DNA of 9,056 nucleotides, taken from assembly GCA_005791855.1 (NCBI GenBank), contig SXUH01000078.1, forward strand, positions 1 to 9,056, read 5' to 3'. Below are positions 1 to 6,932 of this stretch, piece by piece. Numbering within the stretch: the stretch's first letter is position 1; each line of letters starts with the position of its first letter. The notes under the pieces were generated by a model that was given only the letters and a program-made list of their open reading frames with translations, had not been told where the DNA came from and ran no database searches. The stretch comes from Bdellovibrionales bacterium. GTDB lineage: Bacteria; Bdellovibrionota; Bacteriovoracia; Bacteriovoracales; Bacteriovoracaceae. The position numbers and the translations under genes were made by a program.

Positions 1-504
1 CTATTCTTCACCACCGCGGCCCTCGCCGAGGCCAGGAAGACCTACACCGAGCAGGAGTTCCTCAAGAAGGTCAACGAGGAAGTGAAGAAGCAGGTGGACG
101 CCGTGAAGAACAAGTCCGTCTCCGACCTCACGAAGGAACTCCTCGACAAGGAAACCGCCCTCCGGCTCAAGGAAGCCGAGCTCCAGAAAGAGAAAGACGC
201 GCTCCGGATCTCCGAGGCCGAGCTCGCCAAGAAGTACGCCGAGTTCCAGGCCAAGCAGAAGGCCTTCATCGGCTGCGTGGAGACCAACGAGGAGGAGAGC
301 AAGTCCCGCGTGGGCCAGCTCGTCGACCTCATCACCAACATGAAACCGCAGAAGGCCGCCGAAGTCCTCTCCGTGCAGGACGCGGACGTGGCCGTGAAGA
401 TCCTCCAGCAGATCGACGCGAAGAAGGCGTCGAAGATCTTCAACTTCATGGACAAGGAAGTCTCCGCTAAGATCCAGAAGCAGTATCTTCAGATGCGGAA
501 GTGA
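1..504 (+). CDS. motE: MotE-like flagellar protein (MgtE N-domain type), 5' truncated
   Basis: The reading frame is open from the first base, so the gene begins upstream and 167 residues are visible. It opens with a hydrophobic stub (LFFTTAALAEA), probably the end of a signal anchor or membrane helix. A long Lys/Glu/Ala-rich stretch predicted to be coiled coil follows (visible residues about 13-90). The C-terminal 55 residues resemble the MgtE N-terminal/MotE domain (MKPQKAAEVL, then ILQQIDAKKASKIF and FMDKEVSAKI). MotE proteins are membrane-anchored periplasmic partners of the flagellar stator protein MotB in alphaproteobacteria; related proteins sit between fliJ and fliK in many flagellar operons, which fits the fliK found 2.6 kb downstream. 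The last 38 bases overlap the convergent gene ending at 467. Family assignment is fairly good; the precise stator role is inferred. Confidence 0.72.
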   Translation, partial: LFFTTAALAEARKTYTEQEFLKKVNEEVKKQVDAVKNKSVSDLTKELLDKETALRLKEAELQKEKDALRISEAELAKKYAEFQAKQKAFIGCVETNEEESKSRVGQLVDLITNMKPQKAAEVLSVQDADVAVKILQQIDAKKASKIFNFMDKEVSAKIQKQYLQMRK

Positions 505-1051
505 GTTTCCTCGCGAGGTTCCCCACCGCCACCGCCGCCGGAATGTACAGGAAGAAGAGCCAGTACGGGATCCGCAGGAAGTCGGGGGCGAGGTAGTGGA
601 AGCCCCCGGTGGAGGAGATGAGAGACTCCACCAGGCAGCCGGTGGCCGCGACCTGCACCGCCTCCACCAGGCCCTGCCAGGTCCGGTCCCAGAGCAGGAG
701 GGCGCCCCCGCCCATCGCCGCCAGGACGGCGGACTTCGTGACCGAGTCCACGGACCAGAACCCGCTGATGAGGTACGCGACGACGAAGTAGGCGAGGCCC
801 GCGCCCACGGCGGCGGAGGTGAGCCGCCGCCGCTTCCGCTTGAGGATCCGGTCCATGAGGAGGTAGTGGAGGGAGATGCCGAGGGCCGCGGCTCCGAAGA
901 GCGGGAAGACCCAGCCGGCGGTCCTCAGGACGGCCGGCGTCCGGTAGGCGAGGGTGTCGCTGTAGACGTGGATGCCGTCCAGGACGGGGCCCACGAAGAA
1001 GCCGAGGGAAAAAAGGAACGCGCAGGTCGGGAATAGTTTCTTCCGGTTCAT
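467..1051 (-). CDS. INSIG-family (insulin-induced gene-like) integral membrane protein
   Basis: A 194-residue, mostly hydrophobic protein with about six membrane segments. From the ATG at 1051 it follows the INSIG family along its length, as recalled from human INSIG-2: an N-terminal LF..G.F helix, the GWVFP motif (residues 46-50, compare WWVPP), a Tyr...Asp-Arg pair at the end of helix 2 (Y63, D67, R68), WDR followed by G (121-127, compare FDRSRSG), YLAPDFL (153-159, compare YTSPDFL), and GNLARKL near the end (177-183, compare GNIGRQL). D122 aligns with INSIG-2 Asp149, equivalent to INSIG-1 Asp205, which is needed for binding Scap. Eukaryotic INSIGs are ER membrane proteins that bind oxysterols and partner proteins; a mycobacterial homologue (MvINS) has a solved structure and binds diacylglycerol. 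A lipid-binding role here is inference. The ORF can extend to 1162, but that start lies inside the divergent gene and the added residues are not INSIG-like, so ATG 1051 is preferred. Its 3' end overlaps the motE-like gene. Confidence 0.75.
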   Translation of the reverse strand: MNRKKLFPTCAFLFSLGFFVGPVLDGIHVYSDTLAYRTPAVLRTAGWVFPLFGAAALGISLHYLLMDRILKRKRRRLTSAAVGAGLAYFVVAYLISGFWSVDSVTKSAVLAAMGGGALLLWDRTWQGLVEAVQVAATGCLVESLISSTGGFHYLAPDFLRIPYWLFFLYIPAAVAVGNLARKLTSASEDTASGS

Positions 1052-1110
1052 GCCTACGATCTTCTCACGGTAGCCATCTTTATCAAGTAAATTAATGGCT
1101 TCCCGCTTCG
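1052..1110. promoter_or_regulatory. AT-rich divergent intergenic region (candidate promoters)
   Basis: This 59-base gap separates the divergent INSIG-like and glycosyltransferase genes. It contains an AT-rich core (about 1076-1096, with TTTATCAAGTAAATTAATGG) in otherwise GC-rich DNA. Both genes need a start signal here, but I could not find a well-spaced -35/-10 pair on either strand, so only the region is called. Confidence 0.35.
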
Positions 1111-2361
1111 ATGAGTGAGACAATGTGCAGGATGAAGCCACCCCGGTTGCCGCATTTTTCAAAGCTCGAGTACCTCTACCTGGTGGCGACCATCTTCTTG
1201 ATCGGCTACTTCAACTACGCGAACCTCACCTTGCTGTACCTGAACAACCCGGAGGAAGTGAGCTGCCACCCGATCTTCACGATCGACGGCGAGAGCTACT
1301 GGAGGGGTGCCCTGGAGATGATTCGAAACGGGAACTTCCTCTTCACCAAGGATACCTACCATAGTCCCGGTGCGCAGATCTGGATCAGCTGGGTCCTCCG
1401 GTTCTTCGAAGAACCGACGCCCTTCGTGATCAAAGTCGCCAACTTCCTCTTCTTCCTCCTGCTCCAGCTCCTCATGTTCTTCTTCACGAAGCGACTCCTC
1501 GGTTGGAGGGCCGCGCTCTTCCTGATTCCGTGTCTCGCGGCGAGCTCCTTCTTCAGGGTCTACGTCGCCACCATCCAGTACGAAGTGCTCTCCGCGCTCG
1601 TCACCACGGGGATCCTCTACCTCCTCTCCGGGGAGGACCTGAAGAACCGACCCATCCCGTTCCTGGTCCTCGCGGCACTCTGCGGGCTGCTGTTCGTCCT
1701 CCGGTACCACTATTTCTACATCGGAGCGGTGGCCCTCGCGTTCATCTGGAGACTCACGCCGGGCCGCTATCTGTTCCTCGGGGGATACCTGCTCATCGTC
1801 TTCGGGTTCGTTCTTACCTACTGGTCTCACGGGGTGCGACCCACGGAGGTCCGGCAGAACTCGGAGCGGCTCCTCCGGTGGCTCTCACCTCTGTCGGAGG
1901 GGTACAACTACCCGTACCCTCCCGTGAACCCCCACGTCCTTGCAGGGTTCAACTACATCGTCGAAGAACCGAAGTCCTACGTCGCCCAACTGGGGCGTCG
2001 CTTCGGGTACCTGTTTGGCCTCAAGCGGGACATGTACTTCCTCCCTCTCAATTCTACGAAGCTCCTGTCTTTTACCCGGGACCCCCGGCTGGATACCATC
2101 AGCGCGATCTGGGAGCTCGTCTTCATCCTCAGTGGTCTGCTGCTCACCTTCCGGGACTTCAGGAAACTTTTCTACGCCTACGTGCTCGTCTCGGCCGCGT
2201 TCTACCTTCCGATCTTCGTGATCGGCGGAACCCCGAGGTTCATCATGCCGCTGTTTCCGATCCATTTGTTCTTCATCACCCTGACGGTGGCCCGGAGCCT
2301 CGAGTACCTAACTGCGAGATCTAAGCTAGGGATGGCCCGGGTGGACGGAACGGGCCTCTGA
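1111..2361 (+). CDS. GT-C type polytopic glycosyltransferase (ArnT/PMT/GT39-like)
   Basis: A 416-residue membrane protein with about ten hydrophobic helices (roughly 22-43, 103-125, 132-148, 153-172, 182-197, 202-216, 219-238, 331-347, 353-372, 374-392). Its layout is typical of GT-C enzymes that transfer a sugar from a polyprenyl-phosphate donor on the outer face of the inner membrane. The first outer loop carries an acidic motif (IDGESYW, D59/E61), followed by HSPGAQIW (84-91), comparable to the PG motif of the ArnT/PMT group. The C-terminal part has GGTPRFIMPLFPI (372-384), like the RY..P..P motif common in these families. Donor and acceptor cannot be read from sequence. It diverges from the INSIG-like gene and its stop lies 17 bases from the stop of the convergent GNAT gene. 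ATG 1111 has no clear ribosome-binding site; ATG 1132 is a possible alternative start that loses seven residues. Confidence 0.7.
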   Translation: MSETMCRMKPPRLPHFSKLEYLYLVATIFLIGYFNYANLTLLYLNNPEEVSCHPIFTIDGESYWRGALEMIRNGNFLFTKDTYHSPGAQIWISWVLRFFEEPTPFVIKVANFLFFLLLQLLMFFFTKRLLGWRAALFLIPCLAASSFFRVYVATIQYEVLSALVTTGILYLLSGEDLKNRPIPFLVLAALCGLLFVLRYHYFYIGAVALAFIWRLTPGRYLFLGGYLLIVFGFVLTYWSHGVRPTEVRQNSERLLRWLSPLSEGYNYPYPPVNPHVLAGFNYIVEEPKSYVAQLGRRFGYLFGLKRDMYFLPLNSTKLLSFTRDPRLDTISAIWELVFILSGLLLTFRDFRKLFYAYVLVSAAFYLPIFVIGGTPRFIMPLFPIHLFFITLTVARSLEYLTARSKLGMARVDGTGL

Positions 2362-2377
2362 TCTAAATTGGGGATTG

Positions 2378-2881
2378 CTACAGCTTCTTCCGCAGCTCGA
2401 AGACCCGGTTGGCGTGGCCCCCGCCCTCCCACACGTACCGCCGGCCATTCCTCTCGAACCCGACCTTCTCCCAGAACCTTCCCACGTCATTGTCCTCCGA
2501 GACTCCGAGGAGGACTTCCCCGCACCCGAGGCGTTCGGCGATGAAGCTCTCGATGTGCGGAAGGACCGACCGGCCCAGGCCCTCACCCTGTCTCTTCCCG
2601 TCGATCAGGAGTAGGCTGAGGTAGCACGTGCCTTCGACGGGATGGTTTCGGTGGAGGTCGACGACACCAACCGGAGCGCCGTCGACGGTGATCTTGCAGA
2701 ATACTTTCTCATAGCCCCGGGTCCGTTTCTGAACGGGCACCTCATCGGTCAGTTCCCTCACCGCAAAGTGGGGGAGGACCTCCGAGCGGTCCGTGTTCCG
2801 GAAGTACTCCGGGCTCGACTCAAAAATCTTCTGGACAAGTGGGGCCTCGTCGAGGCCCACCCTGGTGACTTCTATCTTCAT
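2378..2881 (-). CDS. GNAT family N-acetyltransferase
   Basis: A 167-residue single-domain protein of normal GNAT length. It shows strand beta4 followed by the acetyl-CoA pyrophosphate loop (LLLIDGKRQGEGLG, residues 90-103, the Q/R-x-x-G-x-G motif). A motif-B region follows (VLLGVSEDNDVGRFWEKVGF, 123-142) with the typical N..a..FWek.GF pattern. An N-terminal SPEYFR segment (23-28) is shared with one bacterial GNAT subgroup. The substrate (small molecule or protein amine) cannot be predicted. ATG 2881 is preceded by GAGGAAA (minus strand), a good ribosome-binding site, so this start is firm. The gene lies alone on the minus strand, convergent with the glycosyltransferase and divergent from fliK. 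Its promoter must lie in 2882-3070; a weak TTGGAA-N15-GACAAT pair is visible on the minus strand (2922 to 2896). Confidence 0.85.
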   Translation of the reverse strand: MKIEVTRVGLDEAPLVQKIFESSPEYFRNTDRSEVLPHFAVRELTDEVPVQKRTRGYEKVFCKITVDGAPVGVVDLHRNHPVEGTCYLSLLLIDGKRQGEGLGRSVLPHIESFIAERLGCGEVLLGVSEDNDVGRFWEKVGFERNGRRYVWEGGGHANRVFELRKKL

Positions 2882-3070
2882 GGTTTCCTCATCTAATTGT
2901 CACATAAGCCTTTGGATTCCAAGGCGAAGTGCGGAGAGCGGCAGGATTTGCCCACCCACTGTCAAAAGCTCAAGTTCTCGGTACTTTCTGCCCGGCTTTA
3001 AATCAAGGCTCGAAGTGTGACAGAATACACGGAGCGACATAACTGGCGTTAAAAAGTTTTTAGGAAGAAA
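2882..3070. promoter_or_regulatory. Intergenic region between divergent GNAT and fliK genes
   Basis: This 189-base gap is AT-richer than the flanking genes and should hold the promoters of both. On the plus strand a weak FliA (sigma28)-like arrangement, TCAAGTTC (2970-2977), N12, GCCCGGCT (2990-2997), resembles TAAAGTTT-N11-GCCGATAA only in its -35 half. A weak sigma70-like alternative is GTGACA-N15-CATAAC (3016-3042). A small dyad, TTGGA-T-TCCAA, lies at 2912-2922. A well-placed ribosome-binding site (TAGGAAGAAA, 3061-3070) abuts the fliK ATG. None of the promoter elements is convincing alone. Confidence 0.3.
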
Positions 3071-4417
3071 ATGATCCAGACATCTCTACCAAAACCAGCC
3101 GAGATCAAAGCACCGAAGAGTGCCGAGGTTAAGGTTGCGTCCGAGAAGGCGAAGTCTGCTTCTCTCTCAAAGAGTGAGAAGGCCGAGAGAAACGAATTCG
3201 CCAAGGAACTCAAGGCCAGCATGGGTCAGGGTTCGGAAGAAGTTTCTGCGGAGAAGCCGGTTGAAGAGAAGGCTTCGGCCGGGAAAGCCCCGGCGGAGAA
3301 ATCCGCAGTGGCAAATGCCCGGGCGGAGAAGTCCGATAAGAAACAAGTTCCAGTCGATGTGACCTTGACCGCGGAGGCGACGAGCGCCTTCGTCAACGTC
3401 CCTTCGAGCGTCCTCAATCCAACCGCCGAACTCAAGACGGTCGACCCGGCCCTGACCGAAGCCGTCGAAGTCATCAAGAGGCCCGGGGCCCCGGAGACGC
3501 CGGTGAAGCTCACGGACGCCGAGCTCCTGAAGCTCGGGAAGACCGAAGTGCCGGCCGAGGCGAAGGCGGAGCTCGCTCCGGAACTCAAGGCCGATCCGAA
3601 GATCGAAATCTCCGAGCTCCTCGGCAGGGCCCCGTCCAAGGCGCCGGCCAAGGCAGCTGAAGCCACGACCCCCGCCGCCGAGAAGACCGTCGAAGCAAAC
3701 CTCGTGAACCTGGAAGACTTCGTCGCCCAGAAGAGCGTGAAGAAGGCCGCGGCTCCGGTCGCCGCCTACGGTCTGGCCAAGGCCCAGCAGCAGAAGCTCG
3801 CCCTCGAGAGCGGGCTCAAGTCCACGCAGGTGGTGAAAGAGGCGAGCGCCCTCGAGAGCTCCGCCGCGCCGGTGAGCTCCCAGCAGTTCATCCTCAACAT
3901 GATGAACGAGCAGAAGTCTTCACCGCAGGCCTCGGAAGCCCAGGCGGCCCCGAAGGTCTTCGACCTGGGCCAGCTCAAGGGCTCCGGCGCCGAGACGATC
4001 ATGAACCAGATCAGCGACTACCTCGTCCAGGCCAAGGCTTCCAAGGAACCGACCGTGAGCCTGCGGGTGAGCCACCAGGACCTGGGCCTCATTGATATCA
4101 CGGTGAACAAGATGGCAACCAGCGGAGCCCCCGAGGCCCTCGCCATCTCCATCGGCGCCCACTCGGTAGAAGGGCAGACCTTCTTCCAGCAGAACTCCAA
4201 GGACCTCCTCTCCCACATGAGCCAGGCGGGGATCTCGGTCTCCGACCTCCGCCTCGAGACGCCGGCCCAGTCCGGGAAGAGCGACTTCGACTTCAACCAG
4301 CAGAACTCGAAGCAGAGCGGCTCGGAGAAGCAGTACGGTTCCGAGCAGAACCAGCGCAAGCACGAGTCCGATCGCCGGCAGGACCTCTGGAAACTCCTCA
4401 ATAAGGAAGCAGCCTAA
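3071..4417 (+). CDS. fliK: Flagellar hook-length control protein FliK
   Basis: A 448-residue protein with FliK architecture. The long N-terminal part (1-300) is rich in Ala, Lys, Glu and Pro, low in complexity and likely disordered. A compact C-terminal Flg_hook-type domain (about 305-400) contains VSLRVSHQDLGLIDITV, typical of the L.P..LG.v.v core, and an amphipathic helix with DLLSHMSQAGISVSDLRLE. A polar Gln/Ser/Lys tail follows and ends DRRQDLWKLL. In the family, the N-terminal region acts as a secreted molecular ruler for hook length, and the C-terminal domain acts on FlhB to switch export from hook to filament substrates. Length is within the usual range. The start at 3071 has a good AGGAAG site. 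The TAA stop overlaps the ATG of flgD (TAATG), consistent with coupling. Assignment rests on the C-terminal domain and on the flgD neighbour. Confidence 0.85.
   Translation: MIQTSLPKPAEIKAPKSAEVKVASEKAKSASLSKSEKAERNEFAKELKASMGQGSEEVSAEKPVEEKASAGKAPAEKSAVANARAEKSDKKQVPVDVTLTAEATSAFVNVPSSVLNPTAELKTVDPALTEAVEVIKRPGAPETPVKLTDAELLKLGKTEVPAEAKAELAPELKADPKIEISELLGRAPSKAPAKAAEATTPAAEKTVEANLVNLEDFVAQKSVKKAAAPVAAYGLAKAQQQKLALESGLKSTQVVKEASALESSAAPVSSQQFILNMMNEQKSSPQASEAQAAPKVFDLGQLKGSGAETIMNQISDYLVQAKASKEPTVSLRVSHQDLGLIDITVNKMATSGAPEALAISIGAHSVEGQTFFQQNSKDLLSHMSQAGISVSDLRLETPAQSGKSDFDFNQQNSKQSGSEKQYGSEQNQRKHESDRRQDLWKLLNKEAA
3251..3340 (+). repeat. Imperfect Ala/Glu/Lys repeats in FliK N-terminal region
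   Basis: Codons 61-90 of fliK encode three imperfect units of about ten residues with a recurrent EKxxAxK or AEKS core (VEEKASAGK, APAEKSAVAN, ARAEKSDKKQ). At DNA level GCGGAGAA followed by A/G and TCCG occurs twice. This is ordinary low-complexity expansion in a ruler-type protein, where repeat number could alter length. Confidence 0.4.
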
Positions 4418-5328
4418 TGCCTGAGATGGGAAGACCGATCACCCCCCAGCAAGCCCAGTACCAGCAGGTCACGATCGGCCCGAAGTCCCTCAGCGGGAAG
4501 CAGAAGACCGAATCGCAGATCCGGGAAGACATCATCAACAAGGCCACGGGGTACCGACCCAAGGACTCCGTCTTCAAGGAAGGGCCGCACAACCAGATGG
4601 GCAAAGACGAGTTCATGAAGCTCCTCACGTTCCAGCTCCAGCACCAGGATCCGCTGAACCCGATGGATCAGTCGAAGATGACCGGAGAGCTCGCCCAGTT
4701 CTCCCAGCTCGAGCAGCTCACCAACCTAAACAAGAAGTTCGACGACGGCAATAAGACCAAGGCGATGGAAGACAAGTTCTACGCCGCCTCCTTCGTCGGG
4801 AAGAAGGTCGTGACCAACGGTTCGACCCTCCAGCTCAAGAACAGCGGAGACCCGGGAGACGTCCTCTTCAAGCTCGACGGCGACGCCGCGAAGGTCCTCG
4901 TGCGGATCCTCGACGAGAAGAACAACGTCATGGGGGAGATCTGGAAGGACGGCATTTCCGGCGGATCCCACCAGGTCACCTGGGACGGCGTGGCCCTCGA
5001 CGGCAGTCCGGCGGTGAAGGGGAACTACACCGCGCAGGTGAAGGCCTGGGACGAGATGGGCCAGCCGGTCGGGACCAAGACCGAGGCGACCGGAATCGTT
5101 CAGTCGGTGACCTTCGACGAAGGGGAACCGGTCCTCACGGTCAACGGGCAGAAGGTCTACCTTCGTGATGTCGCGAGCTTCCACACTCCGGACACGGCGA
5201 CCCACGAAGCCGCTCAGGCAATCTTGCCTCAGAACCCACCTGTGCTAGAATCGACTAGTCGGTCTGCTCCGGTTCCGAAGGAGCAGGCGATGAACGCCTA
5301 CTCAGAGAACACCGGGATCTACGACTAA
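4417..5328 (+). CDS. flgD: Flagellar hook assembly (hook-capping) protein FlgD
   Basis: A 303-residue protein with the diagnostic FlgD N-terminal motif: MGKDEFMKLLTFQLQHQDPL (61-80), then NPMD and the helix ELAQFSQLEQL (91-101). The C-terminal core (about 125-250) matches the FlgD Tudor/Ig-like region, with FVGKKV, GEIWKDGISGGSHQVTWDG and KGNYTAQVKA. FlgD is exported by the flagellar type III system and caps the growing hook while FlgE subunits polymerise. An N-terminal lead of about 60 residues and a Pro/Ser-rich tail (257-303) make it longer than the E. coli protein. The start ATG overlaps the fliK stop (TAATG) and is preceded by AAGGAAG. Its own stop overlaps the next gene in the same way, giving a three-gene coupled unit. 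Confidence 0.93.
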   Translation: MPEMGRPITPQQAQYQQVTIGPKSLSGKQKTESQIREDIINKATGYRPKDSVFKEGPHNQMGKDEFMKLLTFQLQHQDPLNPMDQSKMTGELAQFSQLEQLTNLNKKFDDGNKTKAMEDKFYAASFVGKKVVTNGSTLQLKNSGDPGDVLFKLDGDAAKVLVRILDEKNNVMGEIWKDGISGGSHQVTWDGVALDGSPAVKGNYTAQVKAWDEMGQPVGTKTEATGIVQSVTFDEGEPVLTVNGQKVYLRDVASFHTPDTATHEAAQAILPQNPPVLESTSRSAPVPKEQAMNAYSENTGIYD

Positions 5329-5765
5329 TGGCAAACAAGGTAAACTCCTTCCTCATCCCCAACGTCTCCACCATTCCGTCCAAGCAGGACGGGGCTTCGA
5401 GCGCCAATGCGCTCAAGCAGGGGGAGAAGAGCGAGTTCAAAGGATTGGTGGACAAGCTCGGTCAGCCGGACCTCCGCCAGCCGCAGATCAGCCGCGCCGA
5501 CGTGGGCCAGGAGGTCCAGGTTTCCACCCACGCCATGAAGCGCCTCCAGGAGCGCGGGATCGAGCTCGATAGCAACGAGTTCATGAAGCTCAAGGAAGCC
5601 ATCGGCAAGCTCAAGGGCAAGGGTGGCCACGACTCTCTCGTGATCACGGCGAAGGCCGCCTACGTGGTGGACGTCGACAAGAGCACGGTCGTCACCGCGG
5701 TCGACAGGAACAACATGAACGAAAACGTCTTCACCAAGATCGACTCCACCATCTTCATGCTGTGA
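5328..5765 (+). CDS. Flagellar operon protein, TIGR02530 (flg_new) family
   Basis: A 145-residue protein whose C-terminal 80 residues match the small flagellar-operon family found between flgD and flgE in many bacteria. Visible hallmarks are VSTHAMKRLQERGIEL (65-80), an Ala/Lys-rich helix ending GKGGHDSLVI (98-106), and the AAYVVDVDKSTVVTAVDR and ENVFTKID segments (110-139). The first 60 residues are polar and poorly conserved. The molecular role of this family is not well defined; a link to hook assembly is suggested by its constant position beside flgD and flgE. The ATG overlaps the flgD stop (TAATG). Unusually, flgE does not follow here. Confidence 0.82.
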   Translation: MANKVNSFLIPNVSTIPSKQDGASSANALKQGEKSEFKGLVDKLGQPDLRQPQISRADVGQEVQVSTHAMKRLQERGIELDSNEFMKLKEAIGKLKGKGGHDSLVITAKAAYVVDVDKSTVVTAVDRNNMNENVFTKIDSTIFML

Positions 5766-5782
5766 CCCGGACCCATTTCCAT

Positions 5783-5811
5783 TAGACAAGGATTCCCATC
5801 CCGGCGATAAT
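5783..5811 (+). promoter_or_regulatory. Sigma70-like promoter upstream of the acetyltransferase/E1 unit
   Basis: TAGACA (5783-5788) and GATAAT (5806-5811) each match the consensus hexamers at five of six positions and are separated by 17 bases. Transcription would begin near 5818, which places the upstream ATG at 5810 inside the -10 element and supports ATG 5840 as the real start. The site lies in the 74-base gap after the flagellar genes. The overlapping GGCGATAA (5803-5810) also resembles a FliA -10 element (GCCGATAA) but lacks a matching -35. Confidence 0.6.
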
Positions 5812-5839
5812 GTTTAAAACACATCACCGGAAGTTTTTA

Positions 5840-6932
5840 ATGATCGAACTTGTCGACCGGGACCTGGACGGCTTCTTCAGGGTCCCCCACGAAGTCTACC
5901 CGAAGGACTTCGGCTTCGTCTCTCCTCTGAAGTCCGAGCTCAAGCGCTTCCTCAGCACGAAGAATCCGCTCTTCAAGTCCGACCGGGACTTCAGCTTCTA
6001 CACCGCCTACCGGGGGAAGGACCCCGTCGGGAGGATCGTCACGCACATCCACCACGCCTCCAACGAGCTCTACCGACAGAAGCGTCTTCGACTGCGCCGA
6101 CGACGTGGACGTGGCCCGGGCCCTCCTCGAGAAGGCCGAAGCCTTCGGGCGCTCCCACGGCTGCGACGAAGTCATCGGGAACTTCAACCTCACGGCCATG
6201 CAGATGTGCGGGGTGGTGACCGAGATCCACAGGCCCTACCACTACACCGAACAGGTCTACGCCCCGGTCTACGTCTCGAAGCTCCTGGAGCGGAACGGGT
6301 ACAGGGCCACCTTCCCCATGCGCACCTACGAGACCGTCGTGGACCGGATCGACGAGGCCCTCCTCCTCGGGCCCAAGCAGAAGGCGATCCTCGAGAACCC
6401 CGACTTCACCTTCCAGAGTCTGAAGGTCGACTCCCTGGAGGAAACCATGGAGACCATGCGGGTCTGCCTGAACGAGGGCTTCTCCGACAATCCGATGTTC
6501 GTCCCCCTCACCAAGGAAGAGATCTACTTCCAGGCAAAGGACATGATGCTCATCGTGGACGACAAGCTCACCGTGGTCTGCAAGCACAAGGGGAAGCCGG
6601 TGGGGGTGGTGATCTGCATCCCGAACCTCAACCCGTTCCTCAAGAGCATCAAGTCGAAGCTGGGGCTCACGACCCCGTACCACTTCCTGAGGCATAAGTT
6701 CAACCGGACCACGGCGGTCGTCGTCTTCTACTCCGTCCTGAAGGACTACCACTCCCAGGGGCTCAACGGGGTCATGCTCCACAAGCTCATCACCGCCTTC
6801 AAGGCCGGAGGGTACAAGGCCTTCGGCGGGACCTGGATCGGGGATTCGAACGTGGCTTCCCTCAAGCAAGCAGAAAAGCTCGGCGCGGAAGTCATGCACC
6901 GGCTCCACCTCTACTCCAAGGAGCTCAAGTAG
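5840..6932 (+). pseudogene. YghO-like double-GNAT acetyltransferase, frameshifted near 6083
   Basis: Two frames together encode one protein. The frame from ATG 5840 gives 81 residues ending at NELYRQK (6082), including VPHEVY, KNPLF and GRIVTHIHHASN; this matches the start of a roughly 370-390-residue GNAT family that includes E. coli YghO. Homology then continues one frame over from 6084 (VFDCADDVDVARALLEKA) to the stop at 6932, giving 282 more residues. These include GNFNLTAMQMCG, a Y...LLERNGYRA segment and a C-terminal GNAT core (HSQGLNGVMLHKL, then GTWIGDSNVASLKQAEKLGA). Family members usually have a short GFFGFF-like stretch at the junction, so a deletion of about 14 bases, or one inserted base, could explain the break; a sequencing or assembly error is equally possible. 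Everything else looks intact, so the damage is recent or artefactual. ATG 5840 has GGAAG six bases upstream. The GNAT role is well supported; the substrate is unknown. Confidence 0.75.

Noticed and set aside
1052..1162. Extension of the INSIG-like gene to an ATG at 1162
   Set aside because: The 37 added residues do not look INSIG-like, and the extension would cross the start region of the divergent glycosyltransferase gene.
1159..1830. Long minus-strand open frame opposite the glycosyltransferase
   Set aside because: Its product is an extreme Glu/Arg/Asp-rich sequence typical of the antisense of a GC-rich membrane-protein gene.
2919..3017. Direct repeat CAAGGC(TC)GAAGTG in the fliK upstream region (2920-2931 and 3004-3017)
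   Set aside because: Twelve matching bases with a two-base insertion, 84 bases apart and only two copies; too little to call an operator.
5791..5800. Possible terminator hairpin after the TIGR02530 gene
   Set aside because: Only a four-base stem (GGAT/ATCC) with no T tract, and it falls within the promoter spacer.
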